DNA from: CAKZYD01 sp039814715
GTDB taxonomy: Bacteria; Pseudomonadota; Alphaproteobacteria; Sphingomonadales; CAKZYD01
Direction of reading: 5' to 3'
NCBI GenBank assembly: GCA_039814715.1
Contig: JBCCAR010000009.1
Span: 1-64,000 of the forward strand
Length of the DNA stretch: 64,000 nt
Below the pieces are notes generated by a model. That model saw only the letters and a program-made list of their open reading frames with translations, had not been told where the DNA came from and ran no database searches. Below, in pieces: positions 1 to 7,509 of this stretch; within the stretch, counting starts at the first letter, position 1, and every line of letters begins with the position of its first letter. The translations under genes were made by a program, and so were the position numbers.

Positions 1-126
1 GAGCCCGCCACCAAGATCGACCGACGGGGCGTAGAGCAGATCGCCGATCCGTGGACCGGTTCGATGAACGTCTTCGACGCCCGTACCGGACTCTCCACCA
101 AGCGCGTCAAGGATTATCGGGTGTAG
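1..126 (+). CDS. C-terminal end of an unidentified gene (partial)
   Basis: The frame is open from the window edge to a TAG at 124-126 and gives 41 residues ending in KRVKDYRV. The stretch is GC-rich and reads like real coding sequence (RRGVEQIADPWTGS, then NVFDARTG), but I do not recognise the family. It lies on the opposite strand from the truncated amine dehydrogenase gene and on the foreign side of the breakpoint near 338, so it probably does not belong to that locus. The 5' part is outside the window. Confidence 0.35.
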   Translation, partial: EPATKIDRRGVEQIADPWTGSMNVFDARTGLSTKRVKDYRV

Positions 127-160
127 GCATGCCCTTGCTGAAGCGATTGAAGCGAGGTGT

Positions 161-338
161 TTGAGCAAGTCCTTTCCCGCTGGCCTCCTCATCTGTGTCG
201 AGGTTCCGGATCGGAGTCTGACTGAGAAGGAGTTGAATCAGCAGATTGATGATTACGTGAATCTTGCGTTTTTTGCAGATATCTCCGTCTCAAAGATTGT
301 GGAGATTCATATGGAGCTCATGGACGATTTTTCAAAGC
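161..338 (+). pseudogene. Unidentified ORF fragment cut at the breakpoint
   Basis: A TTG-initiated frame runs from 161. Its first 59 or so residues look protein-like (VPDRSLTEKELNQQIDDYVNLAF). From about 338 onward it only reads the antisense of the amine dehydrogenase gene, down to a stop at 493. The simplest reading is a gene that lost its 3' end at the same junction that truncates mauB. The family is not recognised. There is no convincing ribosome binding site, and the frame is open upstream of the TTG, so the start is uncertain. Confidence 0.3.
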
Positions 339-1208
339 CTGCCACCCGCCTGGGCGCCAGGTTGACGTATCATCACCCAGTAAAGACCATCGCTCTCTTA
401 CGTTCGGTACTTTCCCAGAAAAATCGATGGTTTGCACATCTCCGCTGTAGCTCAGAAAGTGCGTTAGCTGCGTTCCTTGGGTCGCGAACATAAACAGTGG
501 ATCGTTATCAATATCGTTGAACGCTTTAGTTGTCGTTTGCTCCTCGACGCTGCCATCTTTATCAAGCGCGATCGACGTCATGCCGCCATCTGAACACATC
601 GTCGAGAATCCGCGATCCCCTGTTGGAAAGACCAGCATGCAGCCTGGTACATCAATTTCGCTAAGGATTTTCCGGCTTTCAAGATCGACAATACGCACAG
701 ACGATGCCGGGGTAAAATTAAAGACCAAAGCCCATTTTTCATCGTTGGTGAGCTGGAAATTGTTGGGCAACTGGATCATTTGTGCGCGCTTGCCATCCGG
801 CAGAGGAATTTCATCCTTAAACGCCAGCGTATCGCGATCATAGATGGTGATCACATCACTACGCGTCCCGCGCACGAGCCGTGAGTAATATGTCTCTGCA
901 ACATAAATTTCCTTGGCTTTTTTGGGCGCAAGCATGTGAGCAAAGTGTGAAGCAGGTACCTGGCCCATCAGTCCATGGGTTTCGCCGGAGATATCAACGA
1001 CGTTAACCCGCTGATCGACCATGGAATTAAAATTGAAATCATGCACGAGCATCCAGGTATCGGGATAGTCTGCTGGGAGCGTTTCAACCGCAGGAATGGC
1101 TTCCGCGTCCAATGGCACGGGGAAGTTAGCGTCTTCACTAAAAACCTGCCGCGGCAGCACTGATAAACAAAAGGCGCCTATGGCAAGCACCAACAAACCA
1201 TGCTTCAT
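318..1208 (-). pseudogene. mauB: Amine dehydrogenase heavy chain (MauB/AauB type), 3' truncated
   Basis: The first 24 residues form a Sec signal peptide, with a likely cut after QVFS. The mature part matches the beta-propeller heavy chain of methylamine and aromatic amine dehydrogenases: DYPDTWMLVHDFNFNSM near residue 48, VNVVDISG near 68, and RERWSLLGDD...WRPGGWQ at the end. Family members run to about 380-410 residues. Here the recognisable sequence stops at GGWQ (base 339), six unrelated residues follow, and then a stop, so roughly the last quarter of the propeller is missing. The protein would be periplasmic and would pair with a tryptophan tryptophylquinone light chain, which is not seen in the window. 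It is divergent from the TetR gene, with the candidate operator between them. It is probably non-functional unless the junction is an assembly artefact. Confidence 0.75.
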
Positions 1209-1267
1209 CGAAGTCCCCCTTCATGTCCCTCTAACGTTGTTTAGATTAACTCTACAAAATAACTTAG

Positions 1268-1288
1268 GTCAAGTGCACAAAATTTGAC
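1268..1288. promoter_or_regulatory. Candidate TetR operator, mauB/tetR intergenic region
   Basis: Inverted repeat GTCAA-N11-TTGAC in the 131-bp divergent intergenic region. The reverse complement of a related site upstream of mauE (3148-3167) shares GWCAAGTGCMCAA. A minus-strand -35-like TTGACC overlaps its left arm, so binding there could block mauB transcription. The two sites differ by one base in spacing, which weakens the case. Confidence 0.4.
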
Positions 1289-1339
1289 TTTTTCGAGCGT
1301 TACTTTAGTGCCACAGTCTTTGAGGACGGATGTGCGAGT

Positions 1340-2014
1340 ATGCCAATGCAAATTGCTGAGTTGAAATATAAGCCCAGGCCTGGGAAATATGCTCGCGGAC
1401 AAGAGAGTATCGAACTTATTTTGCGTGCAACCCTCAAGATTTTGATTGATGAGGGCTACAAGGCCATCTCCTTGCGAAAAATCGCTGCAGCTTGTGGTAT
1501 GAAAGTCGGGAACGTAACCTATTACTTCGCGACCAAAGACCAGCTTATTCAGGAAACTCTGGATGCGACAATGGTCTCGTATGCAGAAGCGTTTGCGCAA
1601 ATTTACCACAACACAACGATGTCACCAGAAAAAAAAATGACGCAGATGATCGTGTTTGTCCTCGAAGACATACAGACCCGCAAAACAACGAGGCTTTTCC
1701 CTGAGCTTTGGGCGCTTGCTAATAATGATACGTTTGTCGCCGGCCTCGTCGAGCGCGTCTATGAGATTGAGCGCTCCAGCTTACGCACCGTGATCAATGA
1801 GCTAAACCCGGATTTGGATGAAGAGGAAACCCAGGCGCTTGCAATTTTCGTCTCTTCAAGTTTGGAGGGAACGACCATGTTTGCCGGCTATGAAAAGCCC
1901 TGGACCCATAAGATGCCTTGGCTCACCAATATTGCGATAAAATCCCTCGTGTCTTTTGTGAAATCGGCAACTTCAGACGACATTCGCGGGATGCCCGATC
2001 AGGCTTCCGCTTGA
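1340..2014 (+). CDS. TetR/AcrR-family transcriptional regulator
   Basis: A protein of 224 residues with the TetR-type DNA-binding domain at residues 20-66. The helix-turn-helix reads SLRKIAAACGMKVGNVTYYF, followed by a helical ligand domain with no diagnostic motif. The position, divergent from mauB and convergent with mauD, suggests it controls the amine dehydrogenase genes. The two related inverted repeats at 1268 and 3148 are plausible binding sites. Its 3' end overlaps the 3' end of mauD by 16 bp. A second in-frame ATG lies two codons downstream, so the start could be 1346. The family is certain; the ligand, presumably an amine or its aldehyde, is inference. Confidence 0.9.
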   Translation: MPMQIAELKYKPRPGKYARGQESIELILRATLKILIDEGYKAISLRKIAAACGMKVGNVTYYFATKDQLIQETLDATMVSYAEAFAQIYHNTTMSPEKKMTQMIVFVLEDIQTRKTTRLFPELWALANNDTFVAGLVERVYEIERSSLRTVINELNPDLDEEETQALAIFVSSSLEGTTMFAGYEKPWTHKMPWLTNIAIKSLVSFVKSATSDDIRGMPDQASA

Positions 2015-2598
2015 TTGGCGACGAGATAGGATTGAATGGTCGGTGTGGCTGTTTCTGCAGCGTTGATAAGGCTATCGACATGTTCGCGATTATTTACCAA
2101 GCCGCGCGCGGCAATCGTTCCGTCAGTTGATAAAAGCACGGCTTGAGGCACCCGGCCAATTCCATAAGATCGGCCAAGCAATTCCGAGACGCAATAGTGG
2201 TCCGTATCAAGCTGGTGTGTTGATGCAAAAGCCTTATGGCTATCGCTGCTGCCATCGCCGTCAGTTGCAAAGATCACATCATAATCCACTGCATAAGACT
2301 TCACAATCGGCAACATCGCCTTGCTAATGGGGCAGGTGGGCGAGAAAAAGAAAAGCAGTTTTTGTTTGTCATGGGTTGGTACGCCGCCTAGATCGCAAGT
2401 TGCCCCGTCCAACATGGAGATTGCAAGCTTGGGCAAGCGCTCGCCCGCTGCTGGCCCGCCAGATAGGACCAAGGCGCCGGCAGGCGGCAAGATAGCGCTT
2501 AAGCGGCGGACGCGCTGCGTCAAAACTGCAATGAGAAGGGCCAATCCAAGAATAATGGCCGCCTGCATGATAATGCCTGATAGCAATGCTGCTTCCAT
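1999..2598 (-). CDS. mauD: Methylamine dehydrogenase accessory protein MauD-like, thioredoxin fold
   Basis: A 199-residue protein with one N-terminal membrane helix (about residues 8-28) and a periplasmic thioredoxin-like domain around LFFFSPTCPISKAMLP at 81-97. MauD proteins help form the six disulfides of the amine dehydrogenase light chain and usually carry CPxC. Here the second cysteine is replaced: C89-P90-I91-S92, with an AGC codon at 2323-2325. That leaves a single thiol, suited to isomerase or mixed-disulfide chemistry rather than dithiol oxidation. The start overlaps the mauE stop, so the pair is translationally coupled. No light-chain gene (mauA) follows. Confidence 0.8.
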   Translation of the reverse strand: MEAALLSGIIMQAAIILGLALLIAVLTQRVRRLSAILPPAGALVLSGGPAAGERLPKLAISMLDGATCDLGGVPTHDKQKLLFFFSPTCPISKAMLPIVKSYAVDYDVIFATDGDGSSDSHKAFASTHQLDTDHYCVSELLGRSYGIGRVPQAVLLSTDGTIAARGLVNNREHVDSLINAAETATPTIQSYLVANQAEA

Positions 2599-3107
2599 TA
2601 GGCTTGTACGCCTTGAAGGCTGGTTTCAATGACGCAGTAGAGGATGATGAGTCCCCCGCCGCCTGCGAGCAGCGTGACATAGTCGAGCCAAGCCGCAATA
2701 GCTGGCGCGCTTTGAGCAAATACCGCCCCACCGCTCGCTGCAATAGCCATGGCCAGGTTTCGTATCACCATGCCCCAATGAATCACTGATCGCTTAGTGC
2801 CTGGTGCGTAGCAGCCGCAGTCAATATGGCGCCGTCCTTTCAGGATATTGATCGCCATTGCAAGCCCATAAAAGCCAAGCAAACCAGCAGCTACGCTTAG
2901 TCCAAGCGCAGGCATCAAACCCAGCAACAAAAGGCATGTAGCCTCCCCAGCTACGAGAATGACCGACAGAGCCGACGCTAAACTCGGATGCGTTAAGCGA
3001 TAATCAATAACAGAGCGGCGAAACGCGCCAAAATCACGTGCCTTGTGCGTAAGGGAGGAAATAAACAGCGCGCCATACGCCAACACCAATGCGTAAACAA
3101 AGACCAT
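2598..3107 (-). CDS. mauE: MauE-like integral membrane protein (DoxX/VKOR-like)
   Basis: A 169-residue protein with four to five hydrophobic segments and a CGC motif (residues HIDCGC, about 98-103) facing the periplasm. MauE is required with MauD for processing and disulfide formation of the amine dehydrogenase light chain, and probably passes electrons from MauD to the membrane. It is the first gene of the mauE-mauD pair. The 88-bp gap to the upstream gene holds the second copy of the candidate TetR operator, so the pair probably has its own promoter. The start ATG follows an AAAAGGGCG ribosome binding site. Confidence 0.8.
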   Translation of the reverse strand: MVFVYALVLAYGALFISSLTHKARDFGAFRRSVIDYRLTHPSLASALSVILVAGEATCLLLLGLMPALGLSVAAGLLGFYGLAMAINILKGRRHIDCGCYAPGTKRSVIHWGMVIRNLAMAIAASGGAVFAQSAPAIAAWLDYVTLLAGGGGLIILYCVIETSLQGVQA

Positions 3108-3147
3108 ATTCGCCCTTTTTAGTTAAAAGACACTCGGTGGATTCTGC

Positions 3148-3167
3148 GACAAAATTGGGCACTTGTC
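3148..3167. promoter_or_regulatory. Candidate TetR operator upstream of mauE
   Basis: Inverted repeat GACAA-N10-TTGTC. Read on the minus strand it begins GACAAGTGCCCAA, close to GTCAAGTGCACAA at 1268-1280. It lies 40-60 bp upstream of the mauE start codon, where a repressor site would be expected. Confidence 0.4.
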
Positions 3168-3195
3168 CAATGTTTATTCGTGGTTGGCCGAATGC

Positions 3196-3873
3196 TTAGA
3201 ACGGTTTCACTGCACCAAAAAAAGCTGTTGCTGAAATTCCGATCCAATAGACATAGGCAACACTGCGGCCAATGGTCATGGAGCTGTTGAGCTTGCTTTC
3301 AACGTCTGGGTTTGGGCCCTGTTCTAAAATTGCAAACTTCGCCTGCCATTCGTGCATAATAAGACGCAAAGTAACGCCGATGATCAGCATGAGGCCGAAT
3401 GTCAGTATTTTGGCTGAATACCAGTTATCGCCTGGTCCGGCAACGAACGGGCCATATCCCAATAGCGAGCTAATCGCGGCGATAATTAGTGTGGGGATTA
3501 GCAGATAGCGGGTCCAGTCTTCGATCACGTAGAGCTTTTTGCCGAGTGGCTTGTAGCGATGAAAAAAGGCAGTCCAAGTGAGTGCAAACCACAAGGCATA
3601 GACAATCCACATACCCACCAGCCAGTTGCCGCCTAAAGGCTGCAAGCCCCATAGATACCCCATGTGTAAGCCAAGCGGTAACAGCGATATGATGCCGGTT
3701 CGGGCCATGATATCGATGCGGAAGGCGGTATCCATATGCCGCATGCGTTCTTCATAAGGCAGCTTGTGGTTCACAACCTTGTAGGAGGTTTGAAACACAC
3801 CCCATTCCCCGCCGAGCCAATAGACCATTGCCAGGATGTGCAACCAGCGCAGGATTTCAAGTTCGTAGTCCAC
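3196..3873 (-). CDS. Integral membrane protein of unknown function, possibly haem-binding
   Basis: I place the start at a GTG (3871-3873) because GAGGAGGGG lies 8 bases before it; a longer open frame reaches 3927. The protein has 225 residues and about five to six membrane helices: LRWLHILAMVYWLGGEWG, then LGLHMGYLWG, WIVYALWFALTW, LIPTLIIAAISSLLGYG, LTFGLMLIIGV and AYVYWIGISA. Histidines near helix ends (LHI, GLHM, FHRYKP) resemble CopD or cytochrome b561-like membrane proteins, so a haem or copper role is possible but unproven. It is co-oriented with mauE-mauD and could take part in electron transfer from the amine dehydrogenase. Confidence 0.6.
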   Translation of the reverse strand: MDYELEILRWLHILAMVYWLGGEWGVFQTSYKVVNHKLPYEERMRHMDTAFRIDIMARTGIISLLPLGLHMGYLWGLQPLGGNWLVGMWIVYALWFALTWTAFFHRYKPLGKKLYVIEDWTRYLLIPTLIIAAISSLLGYGPFVAGPGDNWYSAKILTFGLMLIIGVTLRLIMHEWQAKFAILEQGPNPDVESKLNSSMTIGRSVAYVYWIGISATAFFGAVKPF

Positions 3874-4056
3874 GGCGGCTTCCCCTCCTCGATCGATGTG
3901 TTTGTCTACACTGCCGCGGCCCAGCACTTGCTGAAATGATTTGAATCAATCTCATCGAGACTTAGTCGCTATTTGTCAAAAGCTGATCAAAAACAACCCG
4001 TTGCGGTCTGTCGCTTACGGCTGATTAACACCTCAATGGTAAACGCCTTCTCTAAG

Positions 4057-4096
4057 GTGCTTTCACGGGGCGGGGTGAAGGCACGGTATAATACCG
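4057..4096 (+). promoter_or_regulatory. Hairpin and palindromic TATAAT upstream of the porin gene
   Basis: A stem of GTGCTTTCAC (4057-4066) with GTGAAGGCAC (4075-4084) is followed at once by the 13-bp palindrome CGGTATAATACCG (4084-4096), which contains a perfect -10 hexamer. No good -35 stands 17 bp upstream. If this is the promoter, the hairpin lies over its -20 to -45 region and could bind a regulator. If transcription starts further up, both are part of the leader. The rest of 3928-4149 shows nothing else I can name. Confidence 0.35.
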
Positions 4097-4149
4097 CCTG
4101 AGCCCAAGCGCGGATGGGCCTTCCAAGCGGAACACAAGGGGTTTGACCA

Positions 4150-5532
4150 GTGCGTTTCTGGATCGCAATTCTATTTTGTCTTTCAGTTTTTCCATCGCCA
4201 TCGCGTGCGATGGACCCTGGCACAATGGTCGAGAACACACTCAATCTGCCTGATTGGTTGACGGTGTCTGGCGAAGTGCGAGCGCGCCACCAATTTATGA
4301 AAAATCAATTTCGGCCCGGCTTTCCTGATGACGATGATCATATCTTAGCGCTGCGCTCTCTTCTCGATATTAAAGTTCGTTTCTCCGATGCCATCACATT
4401 CGGCGCTGAAATGCAGGATGGCCGCTTTGTCGGTGCTGATGATGCGACCCCGCTGAGCACCGGCTTCGTCAATACGTTTGAGCTGCTGCGTGCCTATGCC
4501 ATGGTCACGGGTCAGGATGTGTTTGGTGCGGGCGGCGAAAGCACGCTGACATTCGGGCGTATGACGCTTGCCTTAGGGCGCGGCCGGTTGATCGGGCGCA
4601 ATGGCTTTCGCAACACAATTAACGCTTTTACCGGCATTCATTATGAGTGGTCCAAAGGCAATCAAAAGCTCGATGCGTTTTGGGTGCTGCCAGTTGATCG
4701 TCAACCAAGCACGAGGGCGGACCTCTTAGCCAACAAGGCGGGCTTTGACCGCGAGAATTTAGCGCGGCAGCTATGGGCTATTCATTGGGAGCAAAAGGGT
4801 CTGCCATGGGGTTTGAAAGCCCAAGTTTATATGTTTGGCCTGCATGAGCGCGACCGGCCAGACCTCAACACCCGCAATCGTCAGATTTATACGCCCGGCT
4901 TTGCATTGTTCAAATCAGCAAAGCCCAATGAGTGGTTTGTTGACCTGGAAATGTCTGCCAACTTTGGCCATTCCAATAAAACAGCTGCTGTCACAGACAC
5001 GCAGCGCCTTGATCATTTTGGCTATACCGCGCACGCGGAAATCGGCTACCGCTTCGACGCGCCATGGACGCCTATGCTGCTTGCCCAGTTTGACTTTGCC
5101 AGCGGTGATGCAGACCCCAATGACAACAAGAACGGTCAATACGACACCCTGTTCGGCCCCAAACGCGGCGACTTTGGCCATACAGACATCTACGGCGCCT
5201 TCGCACGGGAAAACATCATTGCGCCGGCCGTTGCGTTGCACCTTTGGCCGACAGACTCGATGCATGCCCGTATTCGCTATCAGCCTGGGTGGCTAGAAGA
5301 AGCCCGCGATATTTGGCCTGATATCGGTGTTGTCGATTTTACGGGTCAATCTGGCACGTTTATAGGCCACCAAGTCGAAACCCGCTTTACTTGGGATTTG
5401 GCAGGCGGCCATGTGCGGCTCGGCGCTGGCTCCGCCTTCTTATTCAAAGGCCGCTTTGCCCGCGAAGCGCCAAATGCCAACGATAATGGCGACAGCATCT
5501 ACCTGTATAGCGACGTGACGCTAAAGTTCTGA
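4150..5532 (+). CDS. Alginate-export-family outer membrane porin
   Basis: A GTG start, preceded by AAGGGG with an 8-base gap, begins a 460-residue protein. The signal peptide RFWIAILFCLSVFPSPSRA is cut before MDPG. The mature sequence opens with WLTVSGEVRARHQF and continues with alternating amphipathic strands (LLDIKVRFSDAITFGAEMQDGR, TFGRMTLALGRGRLIGRNGF). This is the pattern of the Alginate_exp family of 18-stranded barrels related to AlgE. The C-terminus ends in phenylalanine, as in outer membrane barrels. There are no alginate genes nearby, so it is more likely a porin for another acidic or sugar-like substrate. A link to the amine dehydrogenase locus is only positional. Confidence 0.75.
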   Translation: MRFWIAILFCLSVFPSPSRAMDPGTMVENTLNLPDWLTVSGEVRARHQFMKNQFRPGFPDDDDHILALRSLLDIKVRFSDAITFGAEMQDGRFVGADDATPLSTGFVNTFELLRAYAMVTGQDVFGAGGESTLTFGRMTLALGRGRLIGRNGFRNTINAFTGIHYEWSKGNQKLDAFWVLPVDRQPSTRADLLANKAGFDRENLARQLWAIHWEQKGLPWGLKAQVYMFGLHERDRPDLNTRNRQIYTPGFALFKSAKPNEWFVDLEMSANFGHSNKTAAVTDTQRLDHFGYTAHAEIGYRFDAPWTPMLLAQFDFASGDADPNDNKNGQYDTLFGPKRGDFGHTDIYGAFARENIIAPAVALHLWPTDSMHARIRYQPGWLEEARDIWPDIGVVDFTGQSGTFIGHQVETRFTWDLAGGHVRLGAGSAFLFKGRFAREAPNANDNGDSIYLYSDVTLKF

Positions 5533-5565
5533 CTCCATTGCCGTCCTTGGGTCGTGACGTATCAT

Positions 5566-6960
5566 TTAGAAATGAATGACCTGATCGTAAGCATCCAGCA
5601 CACTTTCATGCATCATTTCCGACAGCGTTGGATGTGGGAAGATGGTGTGCATCAGGTCTTCTTCCGTCGTCTCCAGCGTCTTAGCAATGCCAAAGCCTTG
5701 GATGAGTTCTGTCACTTCCGCGCCGGCCATGTGCGCGCCGAGTAGCTCGCCGGTCTTGGCATCAAAAATGGTCTTCACCATGCCCTCCGCTTCGCCAAGC
5801 GCAATGGCCTTGCCGTTGCCTTGGAAGGGGAAGTTGCCGACTTTTAGCGTATAGCCCGCTTCTTTTGCCTTCGCTTCTGTCATGCCGACGCTTGCCACTT
5901 GCGGGCGGCAATAGGTGCATCCTGGAATGTTGGATTTGTCGATCGGGTGGACGTTGTTCTTGCCCGCCATCTTCTCAACAGCAATCACACCTTCATGGCT
6001 TGCCTTATGGGCGAGCCACGGCGCGCCCGTCACATCGCCAATGGCCCAGATGCCGTCCACGCCGGTGAAGCCATAAGGGTCTGTTGTAATGTGGCCGCGA
6101 TCCGTTTCCACGCCGATGGCTTCCAGACCGATATTCTCCGTGTTGCCAACAATCCCAATGGCTAGGATAGCGTGGGAAAAGTCCGCGTCTTCGACTTTGC
6201 CATCGGCCATTTTGATTTTGGCCTTCACGCCGCTACCGCTCGCTTTGAGTTCTTCAACCGCCGCGCCAGTGTGCAGCGTCATCCCCTGTTTTTTCAGCGT
6301 TTTGCCCATGAAGGCGGAGATGTCTTCATCTTCCACTGGCAGAATGCGATCGAGCATCTCAACAATGGTCACATCAGCACCCATGTCGGAATAAAAGCTG
6401 GCGAATTCAACGCCGATTGCGCCCGAGCCAATCACCAGCATCTTCTTGGGCATCTCTTTAGGCGTCATCGCGTGCTTATAGGTCCAGATGCGCTCACCAT
6501 CGGCCTTCAAGTGCGGCAGCTCCCGCGCGCGCGCGCCGGTGGCGATAATGATATTCTTGCCGGATAGCTCCGTCGTCTTGCCGTCTTTCTCCGCCACAAC
6601 TTGGCCGCCGCCTTTCAGGCTGGCAGAACCTTCAACGACATCGACTTTGTTCTTCTTCAGCAGATGCGTCACTCCCGAATTCAGCTGACCGGCCACCTTG
6701 CGCGAGCGCTTCACGACAGCATCCAAGTCAAAGCCGATGTTGTCCGCCTTAAGGCCATAAGCCTTGGCGTTTTCCATGTAGTGATAAATCTCACTCGTCC
6801 GCAGCAGCGCCTTGGTGGGAATGCAGCCCCAATTCAGGCAAATCCCGCCCAGATGTTCGCGTTCTACCACACAGGCTTTCATACCAAGCTGAGAGGCGCG
6901 GATGGCCGCGACATAGCCGCCAGGCCCGCCGCCGATAACGATGAGGTCGTAGTTGATCAT
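5566..6960 (-). CDS. lpd: Dihydrolipoyl dehydrogenase (E3)
   Basis: A 464-residue FAD flavoprotein that reoxidises the dihydrolipoyl groups of the pyruvate dehydrogenase complex with NAD+. It shows the FAD-binding GGGPGG (10-15), the redox pair C41 and C46 in GGICLNWGCIPTK, the NAD-binding GSGAIGVEFASFY, the FAD motif GIWAIGDV, and the C-terminal HPTLSE with its catalytic histidine. The length is normal. It ends the pdhA-pdhB-pdhC run but is separated from pdhC by two extra genes (a small membrane protein and DUF559). Its ribosome binding site is AAGGACAG. It may also serve other 2-oxoacid dehydrogenases. Confidence 0.97.
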   Translation of the reverse strand: MINYDLIVIGGGPGGYVAAIRASQLGMKACVVEREHLGGICLNWGCIPTKALLRTSEIYHYMENAKAYGLKADNIGFDLDAVVKRSRKVAGQLNSGVTHLLKKNKVDVVEGSASLKGGGQVVAEKDGKTTELSGKNIIIATGARARELPHLKADGERIWTYKHAMTPKEMPKKMLVIGSGAIGVEFASFYSDMGADVTIVEMLDRILPVEDEDISAFMGKTLKKQGMTLHTGAAVEELKASGSGVKAKIKMADGKVEDADFSHAILAIGIVGNTENIGLEAIGVETDRGHITTDPYGFTGVDGIWAIGDVTGAPWLAHKASHEGVIAVEKMAGKNNVHPIDKSNIPGCTYCRPQVASVGMTEAKAKEAGYTLKVGNFPFQGNGKAIALGEAEGMVKTIFDAKTGELLGAHMAGAEVTELIQGFGIAKTLETTEEDLMHTIFPHPTLSEMMHESVLDAYDQVIHF

Positions 6961-6983
6961 AACAAGCTGTCCTTCGTCTTGTC

Positions 6984-7481
6984 TTAGCCCTCCCCCGCGG
7001 GGGAGGGTTTGGGTGGGGGCGCTACCGCGGCCTCAAGCGCTTCGCCTAACATGTGATACACGCCTTGAGAGTTTTCGAGCACCTCGTTGTTCCAGAAACG
7101 AATGACCCGGAAGCCAAGTCTTTTAAGCGCATTCGTGCGCTGCATATCCAGTTCATTTTCCGAATGCTGGCCGCCATCTATTTCTACGATCAGCCTCGCC
7201 TTTAAACACGCAAAGTCAGCAATATAACGACCAATCGGAACTTGCCGCCGGAAATGCCAACCACTCAGCTGCCCGCCGCGCACCATGGTCCAAAAGGCTT
7301 TTTCTGCCTCGGTCATGTTTTGGCGCAATTGTTTGGCGTGGTCTTGCGCAAAGGGTGTTGCTTCTGGCCGAGCCACGCCCCCTCCTAAATCCTCCCCCTC
7401 AGGGGAGGACTTTGAGCGTTGCTGATAGCGATGAGATCGTGATTGCCCATTTATCTTGTCCTTTGCTTCAAGTCTTTGCAA
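6984..7481 (-). CDS. DUF559-domain protein (predicted endonuclease-like fold)
   Basis: The core LRQNMTEAEKAFW...GWHFRRQVPIGRYIADFACLKARLIVEIDGGQH...LGFRVIRFWNNEVL matches the DUF559 family, which resembles very-short-patch repair and restriction endonucleases. Aspartate and glutamate in YIADFACLKARLIVEIDGGQH fit a PD-(D/E)XK-like site. The open frame gives 165 residues from a TTG, but its first 35 and last 10 residues are translated from inverted copies of a GC-rich palindrome, so the true start is uncertain; ATG at the MTEAEK residue is possible. It breaks the pdhC-lpd spacing. The bracketing repeats suggest it moved in with them. Its cellular role is unknown. Confidence 0.7.
   Translation of the reverse strand: MQRLEAKDKINGQSRSHRYQQRSKSSPEGEDLGGGVARPEATPFAQDHAKQLRQNMTEAEKAFWTMVRGGQLSGWHFRRQVPIGRYIADFACLKARLIVEIDGGQHSENELDMQRTNALKRLGFRVIRFWNNEVLENSQGVYHMLGEALEAAVAPPPKPSPAGEG
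6988..7019 (+). repeat. GC-rich palindromic repeat, copy 1
   Basis: A perfect 20-bp palindrome (CCCTCCCCCGCGGGGGAGGG, 6988-7007) is followed by TTTGGGTGGGGG. The same 32-bp design recurs in inverted orientation at 7378-7409, about 26 of 32 bases identical, and in two looser copies inside pdhC. It supplies the last residues (PKPSPAGEG) of the DUF559 protein. Confidence 0.8.
7378..7409 (-). repeat. GC-rich palindromic repeat, copy 2 (inverted)
   Basis: Read on the minus strand this is a near-palindrome with 8-bp arms TCCTCCCC and GGGGAGGA, followed by TTTAGGAGGGGG. It is the inverted partner of the repeat at 6988-7019. It encodes KSSPEGEDLGGG near the start of the DUF559 frame. Confidence 0.8.
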
Positions 7482-7509
7482 AAAAATTCACATCTTGAGA
7501 AGGATTTTA

